A stretch of 64,000 nt of DNA from Gluconacetobacter azotocaptans (lineage in GTDB: Bacteria; Pseudomonadota; Alphaproteobacteria; Acetobacterales; Acetobacteraceae): contig NZ_JABEQF010000002.1 of NCBI RefSeq assembly GCF_014174355.1, positions 62,001-126,000 on the forward strand, written 5' to 3'. Below, piece by piece: positions 8,697 to 16,905 of the stretch. The position numbers and the translations under genes were made by a program. Below the pieces are notes generated by a model, which was not told the origin of the DNA, ran no database searches, and saw nothing but the letters and a program-made list of their open reading frames with translations. Position 1 is the first letter of the stretch, and the number at the start of each line of letters is the position of its first letter.

Positions 8697-9086
8697 ATGG
8701 TTCAGGCTGGCATATTTACTGGCGACGTCCTGCCTCCGATGGGGGCCGATGTCGCGCGCCGCTTGCTGCGTATAAAGCGCCTGGCGTGGGTGCTGGACGC
8801 GGCGTTTCGGGTGCCGGGCACGAAGTTTCGAGTCGGGCTGGACGCGCTGATTGGCCTGTTTCCCGGCGGGGGCAGCGCGCTGATGGGGCTGGTGTCGCTC
8901 TATATCGTCTGGGAGGCCTGGCGCATGGGCGTGTCGCGGGGCGTGCTGGCGCGCATGGTGGCCAATGTCGTCCTGGAAACGGCGGTCGACACCGTGCCGG
9001 TGGCGGGCGATATCTTCGACGCCGCCTTCAAGGCCAATCTGCGCAATGTCGCGCTGATCGAACGCGAACTGAACGGTCGCCGATAG
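8697..9086 (+). CDS. DUF4112 membrane protein
   Basis: This 129-aa protein contains RLAWVLDAAFRVPGTKFRVG, the Gly-rich LFPGGGSALMG before a hydrophobic helix, and the signature DTVPVAGDIFDAAFKANLRN, all diagnostic of DUF4112. The family has unknown function and two predicted membrane helices. The start is uncertain: the ATG at 8697 has a poor ribosome binding site and the one at 8739 is also possible. Upstream in-frame codons overlap the Fur box region and are unlikely to be translated. Confidence 0.75.
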   Translation: MVQAGIFTGDVLPPMGADVARRLLRIKRLAWVLDAAFRVPGTKFRVGLDALIGLFPGGGSALMGLVSLYIVWEAWRMGVSRGVLARMVANVVLETAVDTVPVAGDIFDAAFKANLRNVALIERELNGRR

Positions 9087-9113
9087 GGGGCGCCGATAGG
9101 GGGCGCCGATAGG
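9078..9113. repeat. 13-bp tandem repeat across the DUF4112 stop codon
   Basis: The unit CGCCGATAGGGGG occurs twice in full and a third time as CGCCGATAGG. The first copy contains the last two codons and the TAG stop of the DUF4112 gene. Confidence 0.85.
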
Positions 9114-9148
9114 ACGGTGGGGGATTCGCGTCGCGCGCCGCCCCGGCG

Positions 9149-9808
9149 TCAGGTGGTGGTCCGGTCGCGGCCGGGCTGGAAGCTGTTGAGGAAGACCCGC
9201 ACCGCCAGCCGGGCGATGGCTTCGATATGCGCGGGGTCGGAATCGACGGGCAGTTGCAGGCGCTTGCGCCCGGTGATCCGTGTCTGGCACAGCGCGTAGA
9301 ACAGTTCCGCCGCCAGAACCGGGTCGGGCACGTCCAGCACCCCTTCGCGCGTCCGTTCGGCCAGCCAGCCGGCGAAGATGTCGATCGCCTTCTGCGGGCC
9401 GTTCTGCCAGAACGTCTCGGCCAGATGCGGAAAGGCCGCGGCCTCGGACACGATGATCCGGTGCAACATCAGCGGCACCGGCGAGACGGTCAGGCGGATC
9501 ATCGCCGTCGCGATCCCCACCAGGGTTTCCTCGGGCGTGCGTTTCTCGCCGATCGGCTCGAACAGGCGCGGCAGGTTCTGGCAGGCGCTCTGCTGCACGA
9601 AGGCCGAGAACAGGGTCGCCTTGCTGTCGAAGTAGTTATACAGCGTTCCCTTGGACACGCCAGCGTCGCGGGCGATCTGCGACATGCTGGCGCCCTCGTA
9701 CCCATGGGCGGCGAAGATCCGGGCGGCGCCTTCCAGGATCTGCTGCCGCTTGGCGGCCGACGCCCCAGGCAGATCCGGCGCGGCGGGGGACGACGGGGCG
9801 GGTAACAT
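9149..9808 (-). CDS. TetR/AcrR family transcriptional regulator
   Basis: In this 219-aa protein the N-terminal helix-turn-helix spans about residues 22-68 (ILEGAARIFAAHGYEGASMS; DAGVSKGTLYNYFDSKATLF). The C-terminal ligand domain resembles AefR-like regulators (PLMLHRIIVSEAAAFPHLAE). It is divergent from an outer-membrane efflux lipoprotein, and a perfect 8-5-8 inverted repeat in the spacer is the likely operator. The expected role is repression of the efflux gene and of itself until a small molecule binds. The ATG has CAGGAG upstream. Confidence 0.9.
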   Translation of the reverse strand: MLPAPSSPAAPDLPGASAAKRQQILEGAARIFAAHGYEGASMSQIARDAGVSKGTLYNYFDSKATLFSAFVQQSACQNLPRLFEPIGEKRTPEETLVGIATAMIRLTVSPVPLMLHRIIVSEAAAFPHLAETFWQNGPQKAIDIFAGWLAERTREGVLDVPDPVLAAELFYALCQTRITGRKRLQLPVDSDPAHIEAIARLAVRVFLNSFQPGRDRTTT

Positions 9809-9880
9809 GGCACAGGCTCCTGCGGTGGTTTCCCCGCCCGGGTGGATTGACCCGGTGAGGAAAGCCGATAGGGTAATGTT

Positions 9881-9901
9881 CTGACCGAACGGGTCGGTCA
9901 G
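9881..9901. promoter_or_regulatory. Probable TetR operator
   Basis: CTGACCGA-acggg-TCGGTCAG is a perfect inverted repeat with 8-bp arms and a 5-bp spacer. It lies between the divergent TetR gene and the efflux lipoprotein gene. Sites with this arm sequence are common for TetR efflux repressors. Confidence 0.75.
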
Positions 9902-9983
9902 TTTCGGTGAATAATGTCATAATGGACCCTGTCATGTCGATAGGGGCGATGACGGGGTCGAGGGCGACAGGGGGCCGGTTCTG

Positions 9984-11570
9984 GTGCGTAGGGGATATTC
10001 ATGGCGGGCCGCCATCGTCGGGCTGTCGGTGGTCGCGACCGGATGCGCGGTAGGACCCGATTTCCGTAAACCCGCCCCATGGACGCCGCCGCACTGGGCG
10101 GGGCCGGGGGAATTGTCCGCCAGGGCCCCCAAGGGACCGGTGGCCAACGACATTATGGATGCGACCCCCGATCCGGCCTGGTGGGACGTGTTTCACGACG
10201 CCGAACTGTCCGCGCTGGAACGGCGTGTGGCGTCGGAAAACCTGTCGGTCGCCATCGCCACCGCCCGGTTGGCGCAAAGCCGATCGCAATTGCGCATCGC
10301 CGGGGCCGAACGCTATCCGGGCCTCAGCGCCGCCGGGTCGTACACCCGGTCGCAATACAGCACCAAGACGCTGCAGCGCATCGTCAGCGAGGTCGGCAAG
10401 TCCCAGAACCTGCAACTGAACGGCACCAACCTGTCCGACCTGTCGGGGCAGTTCACCATCCCGCTGCTGGACCAGTGGCGCGACAGCATCGACGCGACGT
10501 GGGAGGTCGATCTGTGGGGCCGCGTCCGTCGGCAGTACGAGGCCGCGTCGGCCGACCTCGACACTTCGGTCGAGGAACGGCGCGGCGTGCTGACCGCCCA
10601 GATGGCCGAGGTTGCGCGCGATTATGTCGCCCTGCGCGAGGCGCAGGCCCAACTGCACATCCTGATGGACAATCGTGACACCGCCGCCCACACGCTGGAG
10701 CTGAGCCAGCAGCGTAACAGCGCCGGCCTGGTGACCGAACTGGACGTGCAGAGCGCCCAGTCGCAACTGGAGGCCGTCAACGCGCGCATCCCGCAGATGG
10801 AGCAGCAGATCGCCCTGCAGGTGAATGCGTTGAGCCTGCTGCTGGGCGCGCCGCCGGCCGCCCTGGCGGGCGAATTGCTGAAGGATACCGACATTCCGCC
10901 GGTGCCGCCGCGCGTGCCCGTGGGCGTGCCCTCCGAACTGGCGCGCCGCCGCCCCGACATCCGCCAGGCGGAGGCGCAGCTGCACGCCGCCACCGCTCAG
11001 GTCGGCGAAGCCGTGGCCGAATTCTATCCCCGGGTGACCATCGACGCCGGCTTCGGGTTCCAGTCGCTGTCGTTCCGCGACCTGGGGTTCTGGAACGCGC
11101 GGGCCTGGAATGTCGGCCCGTCGATCAGCCTGCCGATCTTCCAGGGCGGGCGCCTGCGCGGACAGCTGGAACTGCGCAAGGCGGCTCAGCAGGAGGCCGC
11201 GATTTCCTATCGCCGCACGGTCCTGGGCGCCTGGCACGAGGTGGACAACGCCCTGACCGCCTATCGCGACGAACAGGCGCGCCGTGACAGCCTGGCACGC
11301 CAGGCCGCCGCCGACGGACGGTCGCTGGATCTGGCGCGCGATCAGTACCGTCACGGCATGGTGACCTTCCTGACCGTGCTGGATGCGGAACGGCGCGTCC
11401 TGGGGGCGCAGACCGACCTTACGGCCAGCACCGCCGCCCTGTCGACAGACCTGGTGCAGCTCTATGCCGCTTTGGGCGGCGGCTGGGAAACCGCCTTTCC
11501 CGACCCCGCCGCAGCACCCGCCCGGGTGGCGACGCTGCCGCAATCCACCGCGATTCGCGGGCCGGGCTGA
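9984..11570 (+). CDS. RND efflux outer-membrane lipoprotein (OprM/NodT family)
   Basis: This 528-aa protein has a lipoprotein signal with lipobox VVATGC (Cys at residue 21) followed by AVGPDFRKP, the standard start of OprM-type factors. Two OEP repeats are visible, with EVDLWGRVRRQYEAASADLD in the first, and GVPSELARRRPDIRQAEAQL and QGGRLRGQLELRKAAQQEA later. It should form a trimeric outer-membrane/periplasmic channel. Translation begins at GTG 9984, about 9 bases after AGGGGG. No membrane-fusion protein or RND pump is adjacent, so it is an orphan channel that must pair with a pump encoded elsewhere. It is divergent from the TetR gene. Confidence 0.9.
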   Translation: MRRGYSWRAAIVGLSVVATGCAVGPDFRKPAPWTPPHWAGPGELSARAPKGPVANDIMDATPDPAWWDVFHDAELSALERRVASENLSVAIATARLAQSRSQLRIAGAERYPGLSAAGSYTRSQYSTKTLQRIVSEVGKSQNLQLNGTNLSDLSGQFTIPLLDQWRDSIDATWEVDLWGRVRRQYEAASADLDTSVEERRGVLTAQMAEVARDYVALREAQAQLHILMDNRDTAAHTLELSQQRNSAGLVTELDVQSAQSQLEAVNARIPQMEQQIALQVNALSLLLGAPPAALAGELLKDTDIPPVPPRVPVGVPSELARRRPDIRQAEAQLHAATAQVGEAVAEFYPRVTIDAGFGFQSLSFRDLGFWNARAWNVGPSISLPIFQGGRLRGQLELRKAAQQEAAISYRRTVLGAWHEVDNALTAYRDEQARRDSLARQAAADGRSLDLARDQYRHGMVTFLTVLDAERRVLGAQTDLTASTAALSTDLVQLYAALGGGWETAFPDPAAAPARVATLPQSTAIRGPG

Positions 11571-11644
11571 TGCTGGTCCGGGGTCGTTTCGATGCGAATC
11601 GCCCGGATTCGGGCGGATTGCGGCGATTTTAAGGTATCTTCGAC

Positions 11645-11673
11645 TTGGCGGACAGCAGTCGGCAGCGTATAAG
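11645..11673 (+). promoter_or_regulatory. Sigma-70-like promoter of dksA
   Basis: TTGGCG and TATAAG are separated by 17 bp, about 70 bp upstream of the dksA start. This is the best housekeeping-type promoter in the 172-bp gap. Confidence 0.55.
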
Positions 11674-11742
11674 CCGCCCGTTTCGCGGCGGGCCCCTGTC
11701 CGGCGAAGTCTCGTCCGGGGGCGAAGTTCAAGGACGCGTATC

Positions 11743-12156
11743 ATGATCACACTGCCCCCCGATTACCGCCCCTCGGAAGCTGAGGAATTCATGAATCCCC
11801 TTCAGGTGGAATATTTCCGCCAGAAGCTGCTGAAATGGCGGGCCGACCTGTTGAAAGAGGCGGACGAGACGCTGGCCAGCCTGTCCGAAGGCGGCATTCA
11901 CGAGGCCGACATCACCGACCGCGCCAGTGTCGAGACCGACCGGGCGCTGGAACTGCGCACCCGCGACCGCGCCCGCAAGCTGATTTCCAAGATCAACCAG
12001 GCGCTTCTGCGGGTCGAGAACGGCACCTACGGCTATTGCGAGGAAACGGGCGAGCCGATCGGCCTGAAGCGGCTGGAGGCGCGTCCCATCGCCACCTTGT
12101 CGATCGAGGCCCAGGAACGGCATGAGCGGATGGAAAAGATCCACCGCGACGACTGA
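11743..12156 (+). CDS. dksA: RNA polymerase-binding transcription factor DksA
   Basis: The 137-aa protein has the DksA coiled coil (residues about 20-90) with the tip acidic pair and alanine (DITDRA, Asp56, Asp59, Ala61), which enters the RNA polymerase secondary channel. The C-terminal globular domain follows (GYCEETGEPIGLKRLEARPI). Of the four zinc cysteines of the E. coli protein only Cys99 remains; the others are Thr102, Ser120 and Ala123. This is usual in alphaproteobacteria. It acts with ppGpp on stable RNA and biosynthetic promoters. The start at 11743 was chosen from alignment to family length. A promoter-like element lies upstream, and the next gene is a tRNA. Confidence 0.93.
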   Translation: MITLPPDYRPSEAEEFMNPLQVEYFRQKLLKWRADLLKEADETLASLSEGGIHEADITDRASVETDRALELRTRDRARKLISKINQALLRVENGTYGYCEETGEPIGLKRLEARPIATLSIEAQERHERMEKIHRDD

Positions 12157-12201
12157 TTCCCACCCGGGAGCGGGACATGCCGATTTCCAGAAGCAGGGGG
12201 C

Positions 12202-12230
12202 TTGCAACCTGCGGACAGAGACGGTAGGAA
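12202..12230 (+). promoter_or_regulatory. Possible tRNA-Thr promoter
   Basis: TTGCAA and TAGGAA are separated by 17 bp, ending 17 bp before the tRNA. The -10 element is weak. Confidence 0.35.
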
Positions 12231-12247
12231 GCGCCCGTCCCCACGTT

Positions 12248-12322
<75 letters not shown>

Positions 12323-12414
12323 TGATTTCCTATATTTTGCCGATCGGCCGTCCGGCTTCATTCTGGTCCACGCGAATCAGGGAACACGGATAGCGCGTCC
12401 GCCGCACGCTTGAG

Positions 12415-12628
12415 TCATTGCGGACTGTGGTACCCATAGACGCGCTCGACCATCTCGAGGCTGTTGCCCAGGTATTTGGCCACCCACCATCCAGGCGGTG
12501 CATGTGTGTCGCAATGAATGCGGCGTCACTCCGGCCAAGCCGGTAGCCTTCATGCGCTTGGACGAGGCGCTATCATGGGGCCAGTTCCTCGACGGAACGC
12601 AAAGGCACCTGCGCAGGGTCGTGAACAT
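12415..12628 (-). pseudogene. Tyrosine recombinase (phage integrase) remnant
   Basis: The frame reading GVTPHSLRHTCTAWMVGG carries the conserved Arg and His box (HSLRHT). It then loses the family sequence. The next frame continues with VAKYLGNSLEMVERVYGYHS, which contains the C-terminal region with the catalytic Tyr. A frameshift therefore lies near 12478, and the N-terminal half of the enzyme is missing. The remnant starts about 90 bp after tRNA-Thr and points toward it, as integrases at tRNA sites often do. Downstream at 12629-12823 I see only short open stretches without a start. Confidence 0.75.
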
Positions 12629-12823
12629 GAGGCCGATCGTGCATCCGATTTCGCAGATGCATCAGTGATCATGGAACCAGATCGGCACGAAGGTTGGTGT
12701 CAGCAATCATACGGCAAAGGCCTGGCACCGAGTGGCTGTCGAGACGATCGCAAAAAACGCGCAACCTGAATTTTTCACTTCCAACATTTCCAATGTTTCC
12801 ATATTTAAATCCTCATAATAAGG

Positions 12824-12857
12824 CGGCGTGCATCCTTCGGGGGCCACGCCGTTTTTT
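12824..12857 (+). terminator. Stem-loop followed by T run upstream of the HNH gene
   Basis: CGGCGTG...CACGCCG forms a 7-bp stem with a 14-nt loop and is followed directly by six T. It ends 23 bp before the HNH start, so it may terminate incoming transcription. Confidence 0.55.
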
Positions 12858-12880
12858 ATTCCCGAAAATCAGGTCTGCCT

Positions 12881-13219
12881 ATGTCCGTTCACGCCCTCGC
12901 CCGTCGCCAGATCTGGCAGAAGACTGCCGACGACAGCCGAAAGGCCCGCGACGAGAAGCGCAAGGCAGCGCATCAGCCTCGGCGTGACGTCGCATGGGAA
13001 CGCGTCCGGCAGGAGCACCTGACGCGATATCCCCTCTGTCGCATGCCTGGCTGCCGGACGCCGGGCGATCACCCGGACGCGGACCACATCCTCGGCGCGC
13101 AGGAAGCACCCAACCGCCGCCTCGACCCGACGAACCTTCAGACGCTGTGTCTGTCCTGCCAGTCTGCCCGGTCCTGCCGGGATCACTTCTCGACCGTGCT
13201 GGGGCCGCGTCGCCCCTGA
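12881..13219 (+). CDS. Phage-type HNH nuclease-like protein with altered last HNH residue
   Basis: This 112-aa basic protein has a four-cysteine zinc knuckle (Cys53, Cys58, Cys90, Cys93), the first HNH element Asp68-His69 (DADHI) and Asn85 (PTNLQTLCLSC). The position after Cys93, normally the metal-binding His (CHxxK), is Gln94 (CLSCQSARS). Small HNH proteins of this length are usual in prophages, where they act with terminase. The location behind a tRNA and an integrase remnant fits a degraded mobile element. Because of the His-to-Gln change, nuclease activity is doubtful. Confidence 0.75.
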   Translation: MSVHALARRQIWQKTADDSRKARDEKRKAAHQPRRDVAWERVRQEHLTRYPLCRMPGCRTPGDHPDADHILGAQEAPNRRLDPTNLQTLCLSCQSARSCRDHFSTVLGPRRP

Positions 13220-13464
13220 AATATTTGCTCTGGTCCCCAGGAAGAACGCGAAGACAACCAACAGCGCGGCGCTCATCCCCAAAAATCCGCTTCGATTCGC
13301 TCTGGTCCGGTCAGTCGGCTGCTCATTCGTCCCTGGCTGCCGAAGCGGTCTCGAACGGCGTGGCTTGAGCGCCTGAAAATCGCAGGTTTCTCAGGGCGAC
13401 GGCCCTTGCAGCGCCCCTGCGGCCGCCTAATCTCCTGTCCACACCCCAGCCCAAGGAGGGCACC

Positions 13465-13638
13465 ATGGACAGACGAAAGGGCCACACCTCTCCAAACCGC
13501 GGACATGGCAGGAAGGCCGAGACGGCGTCTGCGAAGACGAAGACGCAAGCGCATGCCGACATTGCCCAGGGCAAGGACCCGAAGGAACCTCCGGCTCCCG
13601 GGCAGCCGCCAAGGCATACGCCTGGCGCCACGAAGTGA
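13465..13638 (+). CDS. Small basic 57-aa protein, unknown function
   Basis: This short gene has a strong ribosome binding site (AAGGAGGG, 4 bases before ATG) and is followed 17 bases after its stop by a clear Rho-independent terminator, which together support expression. The product begins MDRRKGHTSPNRGHGRKAE, is rich in Lys, Thr and Pro, and ends in PRHTPGATK; it is probably disordered. No family recognised. It is likely cargo of the degraded island behind tRNA-Thr. Confidence 0.6.
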   Translation: MDRRKGHTSPNRGHGRKAETASAKTKTQAHADIAQGKDPKEPPAPGQPPRHTPGATK

Positions 13639-13654
13639 GGCGAACGCTTCGAAG

Positions 13655-13682
13655 AAACCCGGCTACGCGCCGGGTTTTCTTT
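13655..13682 (+). terminator. Rho-independent terminator
   Basis: AAACCCGGC-tacgc-GCCGGGTTT is a 9-bp stem with a 5-nt loop and continues into TCTTTT. It closes the small 57-aa gene. Confidence 0.85.
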
Positions 13683-13846
13683 TGCCCAAATCCCATGACA
13701 TCCGTGCCGGTTGGGCGTCCCCTGCCGTAGAGGGCCGTCGCAGAGGCGGAGGGTCCGTGTGGCTCTGTGGCATCAGCCTTTCTCTGACATTCTTTGTCAT
13801 GAACGAATTGCTTGACGATTCGGTTTCGTCATGAGCAGATCGCAAC

Positions 13847-13861
13847 TGCGATTTGTTCGCA
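13847..13861. promoter_or_regulatory. Imperfect Fur-like box
   Basis: TGCGATTtGTTCGCA keeps five of seven pairs of a 7-1-7 repeat and is identical to the 8608 Fur box at 12 of 15 positions. It lies 31 bp upstream of the piuA-like start. Confidence 0.5.
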
Positions 13862-13892
13862 TTTGCGTTTTGTAATAAGAGGTTTCGAGGGA

Positions 13893-16220
13893 ATGGGTGT
13901 CACTGGAAAATGGCGTGTCGCGCATGTTGTGACGCCCCGGCGTGGCCAGACATTAGGTGGTCTGGCCCTGGCCATGCTCGGAACCCAGGGGTTGACCGCC
14001 ACCCCCGGCCTAGCGGCACCGGACAAGCTGTCGGACGACGAGAAGAAGAAGGCCCACCAGGACCGGCCGGCCCCCCGGCACGAGCATATCGAGGTCGTCG
14101 GTCTGTGGCATGAAGCCTCTCCCAAATTCACCGCCCCCCTGCTGGATACGCCCAAGAGCGTGTCGATCATCTCGCGCCAGTTGCTGACCCAGACCGGGTC
14201 GAACACGCTGGCCGATGCGTTGCGCAACGTGCCGGGTATCACGATGGGCGCGGGCGAGGGGGGCAATCCGGTCGGCGATCGGCCGTTCCTGCGGGGCTAT
14301 GACGCGCAGTCGAGCACCTTCGTCGACGGGTTGCGCGATGTCGGCGCGCAATCGCGCGAGACGTTCAATGTGGAATCGGTCGAGGTCATCAAGGGCGATA
14401 CCGGCGCCTTCGCCGGACGGGGCGGCGCCGGCGGGGCGATTTATATCAACAGCAAGATGCCAACCCTGAAGAACGCGATCGACGCCAGCCTCGGGTTCGG
14501 CAACGCCGACTACAAGCGGGGCACGTTCGACGGCAACTGGAGAGTCAGCCCGACCGGCGCGTTCCGCCTGAACCTGATGGGAGACGACCAGGGCGTGGCC
14601 GGACGCGGACCCACCCATTACCGCCGCTTCGGCGTGGCGCCGTCCCTGTCGTTCGGGTTGGGCACACCCAATCGCGTCACCGTGATGTATTATCACATGC
14701 AGAATGACGATCTGCCCGATGTCGGCATTCCCTACAACAATCCCACCTTCAATGCGCGGTCCGACGGCGCCGCGCGGGTGCTGGCGACGGGAAGCGGTGC
14801 GCCGGTGAAGGTGCCGTTCGATACCTGGTACGGGTTGAAAAACCGTGATGCCAACCAGGACGGCATCGACATGGGCACGTTGCGGCTGGAACATGATTTC
14901 AGCAGCAACCTGCATATCCGCAATACCACGCGCTATTCCGAGACCACCCAGAACGATCGGTGGACGATGCCGGACGACAGCCAGGGCAACATCTATTACG
15001 GTTATGTCTATCGTCGTCTGAACAGCCGCATTTCCACGCTGGACACGGCGACCAACCAGACCGATTTCTACGGGTCGTTCCACCTGCTGGGCTTCAAGAA
15101 CCAGTTTGCCTCGGGCACCGAATTCACGCGCGAGCAGGGCAAGAACGATAACTACACCGCCACCGTGAACGGGCAGAACGTGACCTCGGGCACCGCTTTC
15201 ACCCGGTGTGCGACGGCGCTGGCCTTTTCGTCCTTTACCTGCACCTCGCTGACCAATCCGAACCCGAACGATCTCTGGTCCGGCGACCTCAAGCATACAG
15301 GCAACCCGAACAGCACGCGCTTCGACACCAAGGCGGTGTATCTGTTCGACACGATTACGCTGCTGCGCCAGCTTCAGGCCAATTTCGGCGTGCGCTACGA
15401 CAATGTGCAGAGTACCTACCGTTCGGCGGCGGGCGAATACGGGCGGGGCGACAATCTGTTCACCTACCAGGGTGGGCTGGTGTACAAGCCGCGAGACAAC
15501 GGGTCGATCTATGCGTCCTACGCCACCTCGGCCATTCCGCCGGGCAATTCCGTGGGGCAGGGTTCGGACGACATCAGCCTCGGCGCGGACCGCACCGGCA
15601 ATATCGGCAGCGTCCTGAAACCGGAACACGACCGCACGATCGAGGTCGGCACCAAATGGAACCTGCTGCATAACCGCATGCTGCTGACCGGTGCGCTGTT
15701 CCAGATCGACAGCACCAATTTCAAGATCACCACAGCGACGGGCGGCATCGCCAATGGCGGCACCAAGCGGGTCCGTGGCTTTGAAATCGGCCTGAACGGG
15801 CAGATCACCCGCGACTGGTCGATCAACGGCGGCTACACCTACCTGGACGCGCGGCTGCTCAATGCCGGCGGGGCCGGGGCCGCGGCCGGGCTGATGGACG
15901 GGCGGCGTGCGCCGAACACGCCGGAGAACAGCCTGGCGCTGTGGACGACCTATCGGATCGTCAAGCCGCTGACGGTGGCGGCGGGCGTGTATTACATGAG
16001 CAAGGTGTATGGCACGGATTCGCCCACTGCGCCGAAATTCGTGCCCAGCTACTGGCGCTTCGACTTCATGGCGAATTACAAATTCCGCCGTAACTACAGC
16101 CTGCAGCTCAACATGCAGAATCTGGCCAACATGCGGTATTTCACCCAGGCTTACACGACGCATTACGCCACGCAGGCACCCGGTCGGACCGCCTTCGTGA
16201 CCCTGAACGCCCATTTCTGA
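13893..16220 (+). CDS. piuA: Catecholate siderophore TonB-dependent receptor (Fiu/PiuA-like)
   Basis: The protein has 775 aa. A long signal region (LALAMLGTQGLTATPGLAAP) precedes a TonB-box-like EHIEVVGLW. The plug follows (LLDTPKSVSIISRQLLTQTG; DRPFLRGYDAQSSTFVDG; SVEVIKGDTGAFAGRGGAGG), then the barrel, ending in Phe (TAFVTLNAHF). The plug signature and the following sel1 and piuC genes match the fiu-ybiX and piuA-piuC loci, which import monocatechol iron complexes. The start at ATG 13893 has GAGG six bases upstream; an upstream in-frame ATG would run through the Fur-like site and is rejected. Confidence 0.9.
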   Translation: MGVTGKWRVAHVVTPRRGQTLGGLALAMLGTQGLTATPGLAAPDKLSDDEKKKAHQDRPAPRHEHIEVVGLWHEASPKFTAPLLDTPKSVSIISRQLLTQTGSNTLADALRNVPGITMGAGEGGNPVGDRPFLRGYDAQSSTFVDGLRDVGAQSRETFNVESVEVIKGDTGAFAGRGGAGGAIYINSKMPTLKNAIDASLGFGNADYKRGTFDGNWRVSPTGAFRLNLMGDDQGVAGRGPTHYRRFGVAPSLSFGLGTPNRVTVMYYHMQNDDLPDVGIPYNNPTFNARSDGAARVLATGSGAPVKVPFDTWYGLKNRDANQDGIDMGTLRLEHDFSSNLHIRNTTRYSETTQNDRWTMPDDSQGNIYYGYVYRRLNSRISTLDTATNQTDFYGSFHLLGFKNQFASGTEFTREQGKNDNYTATVNGQNVTSGTAFTRCATALAFSSFTCTSLTNPNPNDLWSGDLKHTGNPNSTRFDTKAVYLFDTITLLRQLQANFGVRYDNVQSTYRSAAGEYGRGDNLFTYQGGLVYKPRDNGSIYASYATSAIPPGNSVGQGSDDISLGADRTGNIGSVLKPEHDRTIEVGTKWNLLHNRMLLTGALFQIDSTNFKITTATGGIANGGTKRVRGFEIGLNGQITRDWSINGGYTYLDARLLNAGGAGAAAGLMDGRRAPNTPENSLALWTTYRIVKPLTVAAGVYYMSKVYGTDSPTAPKFVPSYWRFDFMANYKFRRNYSLQLNMQNLANMRYFTQAYTTHYATQAPGRTAFVTLNAHF

Positions 16221-16251
16221 ATCTTCGCGCGGGACCTGGGGTGAAACCGGC

Positions 16252-16905
16252 ATGCGGGGCGAGTGGCAGGGCAGTGTCGCGGATGGCGTCGAGGCGATCT
16301 GCGCCCTCGCGGGGGCGGGGCAGGCCGATGCGCAGCTGATGCTGGGGCAGATATTGCTCGACGGCCGGTTCCTGCCCCGTGACGAGGGGGCGGCGCTCGG
16401 CTGGTTTCTTGCCGCGGCCCGGCATGGTCATCCGATGGGACACAATATGGTCGGGCGCTGCTGCGAACTGGGGTGGGGCCTGGCGCCCGCCCCGGCCGAG
16501 GCGCTGCGCTGGTATCGCGCCGCCGCGTGCGCCGGTCTGGACTGGGGCATGTACAACTATGCGACGGGGCTGAGCCTGGGCTGGGACGGGCCGCCCGACC
16601 ACGTCCGGGCGTTGGCGTGGTTCCGGCGGGCCGCAGCTCGTGGTCATTGCAAATCCTTCAACATCATCGGCGGGTTTTACGAAGACGGCTGGGCCGTGGC
16701 GCGCGACCTGGACCAGGCGAGGGCCTGGTACGTCCGGGCCGCCGAGGGCGGGGATTTCCGCGGGCATTTCAATTTCGGCCGCTTCCTGCTGGCGGAAGGC
16801 CGGCACGCCCAGGCGCGGCGTCATTTCGACATCGCACGCCGGACCGGCACGCCCGCATTCCGGGCTCAGATGGAACGATTCCTTGCGGAAAGTGAGGTCA
16901 GGTGA
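16252..16905 (+). CDS. Sel1-repeat protein of the piu operon
   Basis: This 217-aa protein is made of tandem Sel1-like helical repeats, for example AQLMLGQILLDGRFLPRDEG, GHNMVGRCCELGWG and SFNIIGGFYEDGWAVARDLD. Such repeats mediate protein-protein contacts. It begins 31 bases after the receptor and overlaps the piuC start by one base (TGATG), so it is cotranscribed. A Sel1 protein occupies the same place in the Pseudomonas piu locus; the partner is unknown. No signal peptide is visible, so it is probably cytosolic. Confidence 0.87.
   Translation: MRGEWQGSVADGVEAICALAGAGQADAQLMLGQILLDGRFLPRDEGAALGWFLAAARHGHPMGHNMVGRCCELGWGLAPAPAEALRWYRAAACAGLDWGMYNYATGLSLGWDGPPDHVRALAWFRRAAARGHCKSFNIIGGFYEDGWAVARDLDQARAWYVRAAEGGDFRGHFNFGRFLLAEGRHAQARRHFDIARRTGTPAFRAQMERFLAESEVR

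Noticed and set aside
11743-12156. DksA as a pseudogene because three zinc cysteines are missing
   Set aside because: The same loss is normal in alphaproteobacterial DksA; the coiled-coil tip residues are intact.
12629-12780. Open stretch reading KVGVSNHTAKAWHRVAVETI before the HNH gene
   Set aside because: It is bounded by stop codons and has no start codon in a useful place, so at most it is a fragment of a lost gene.
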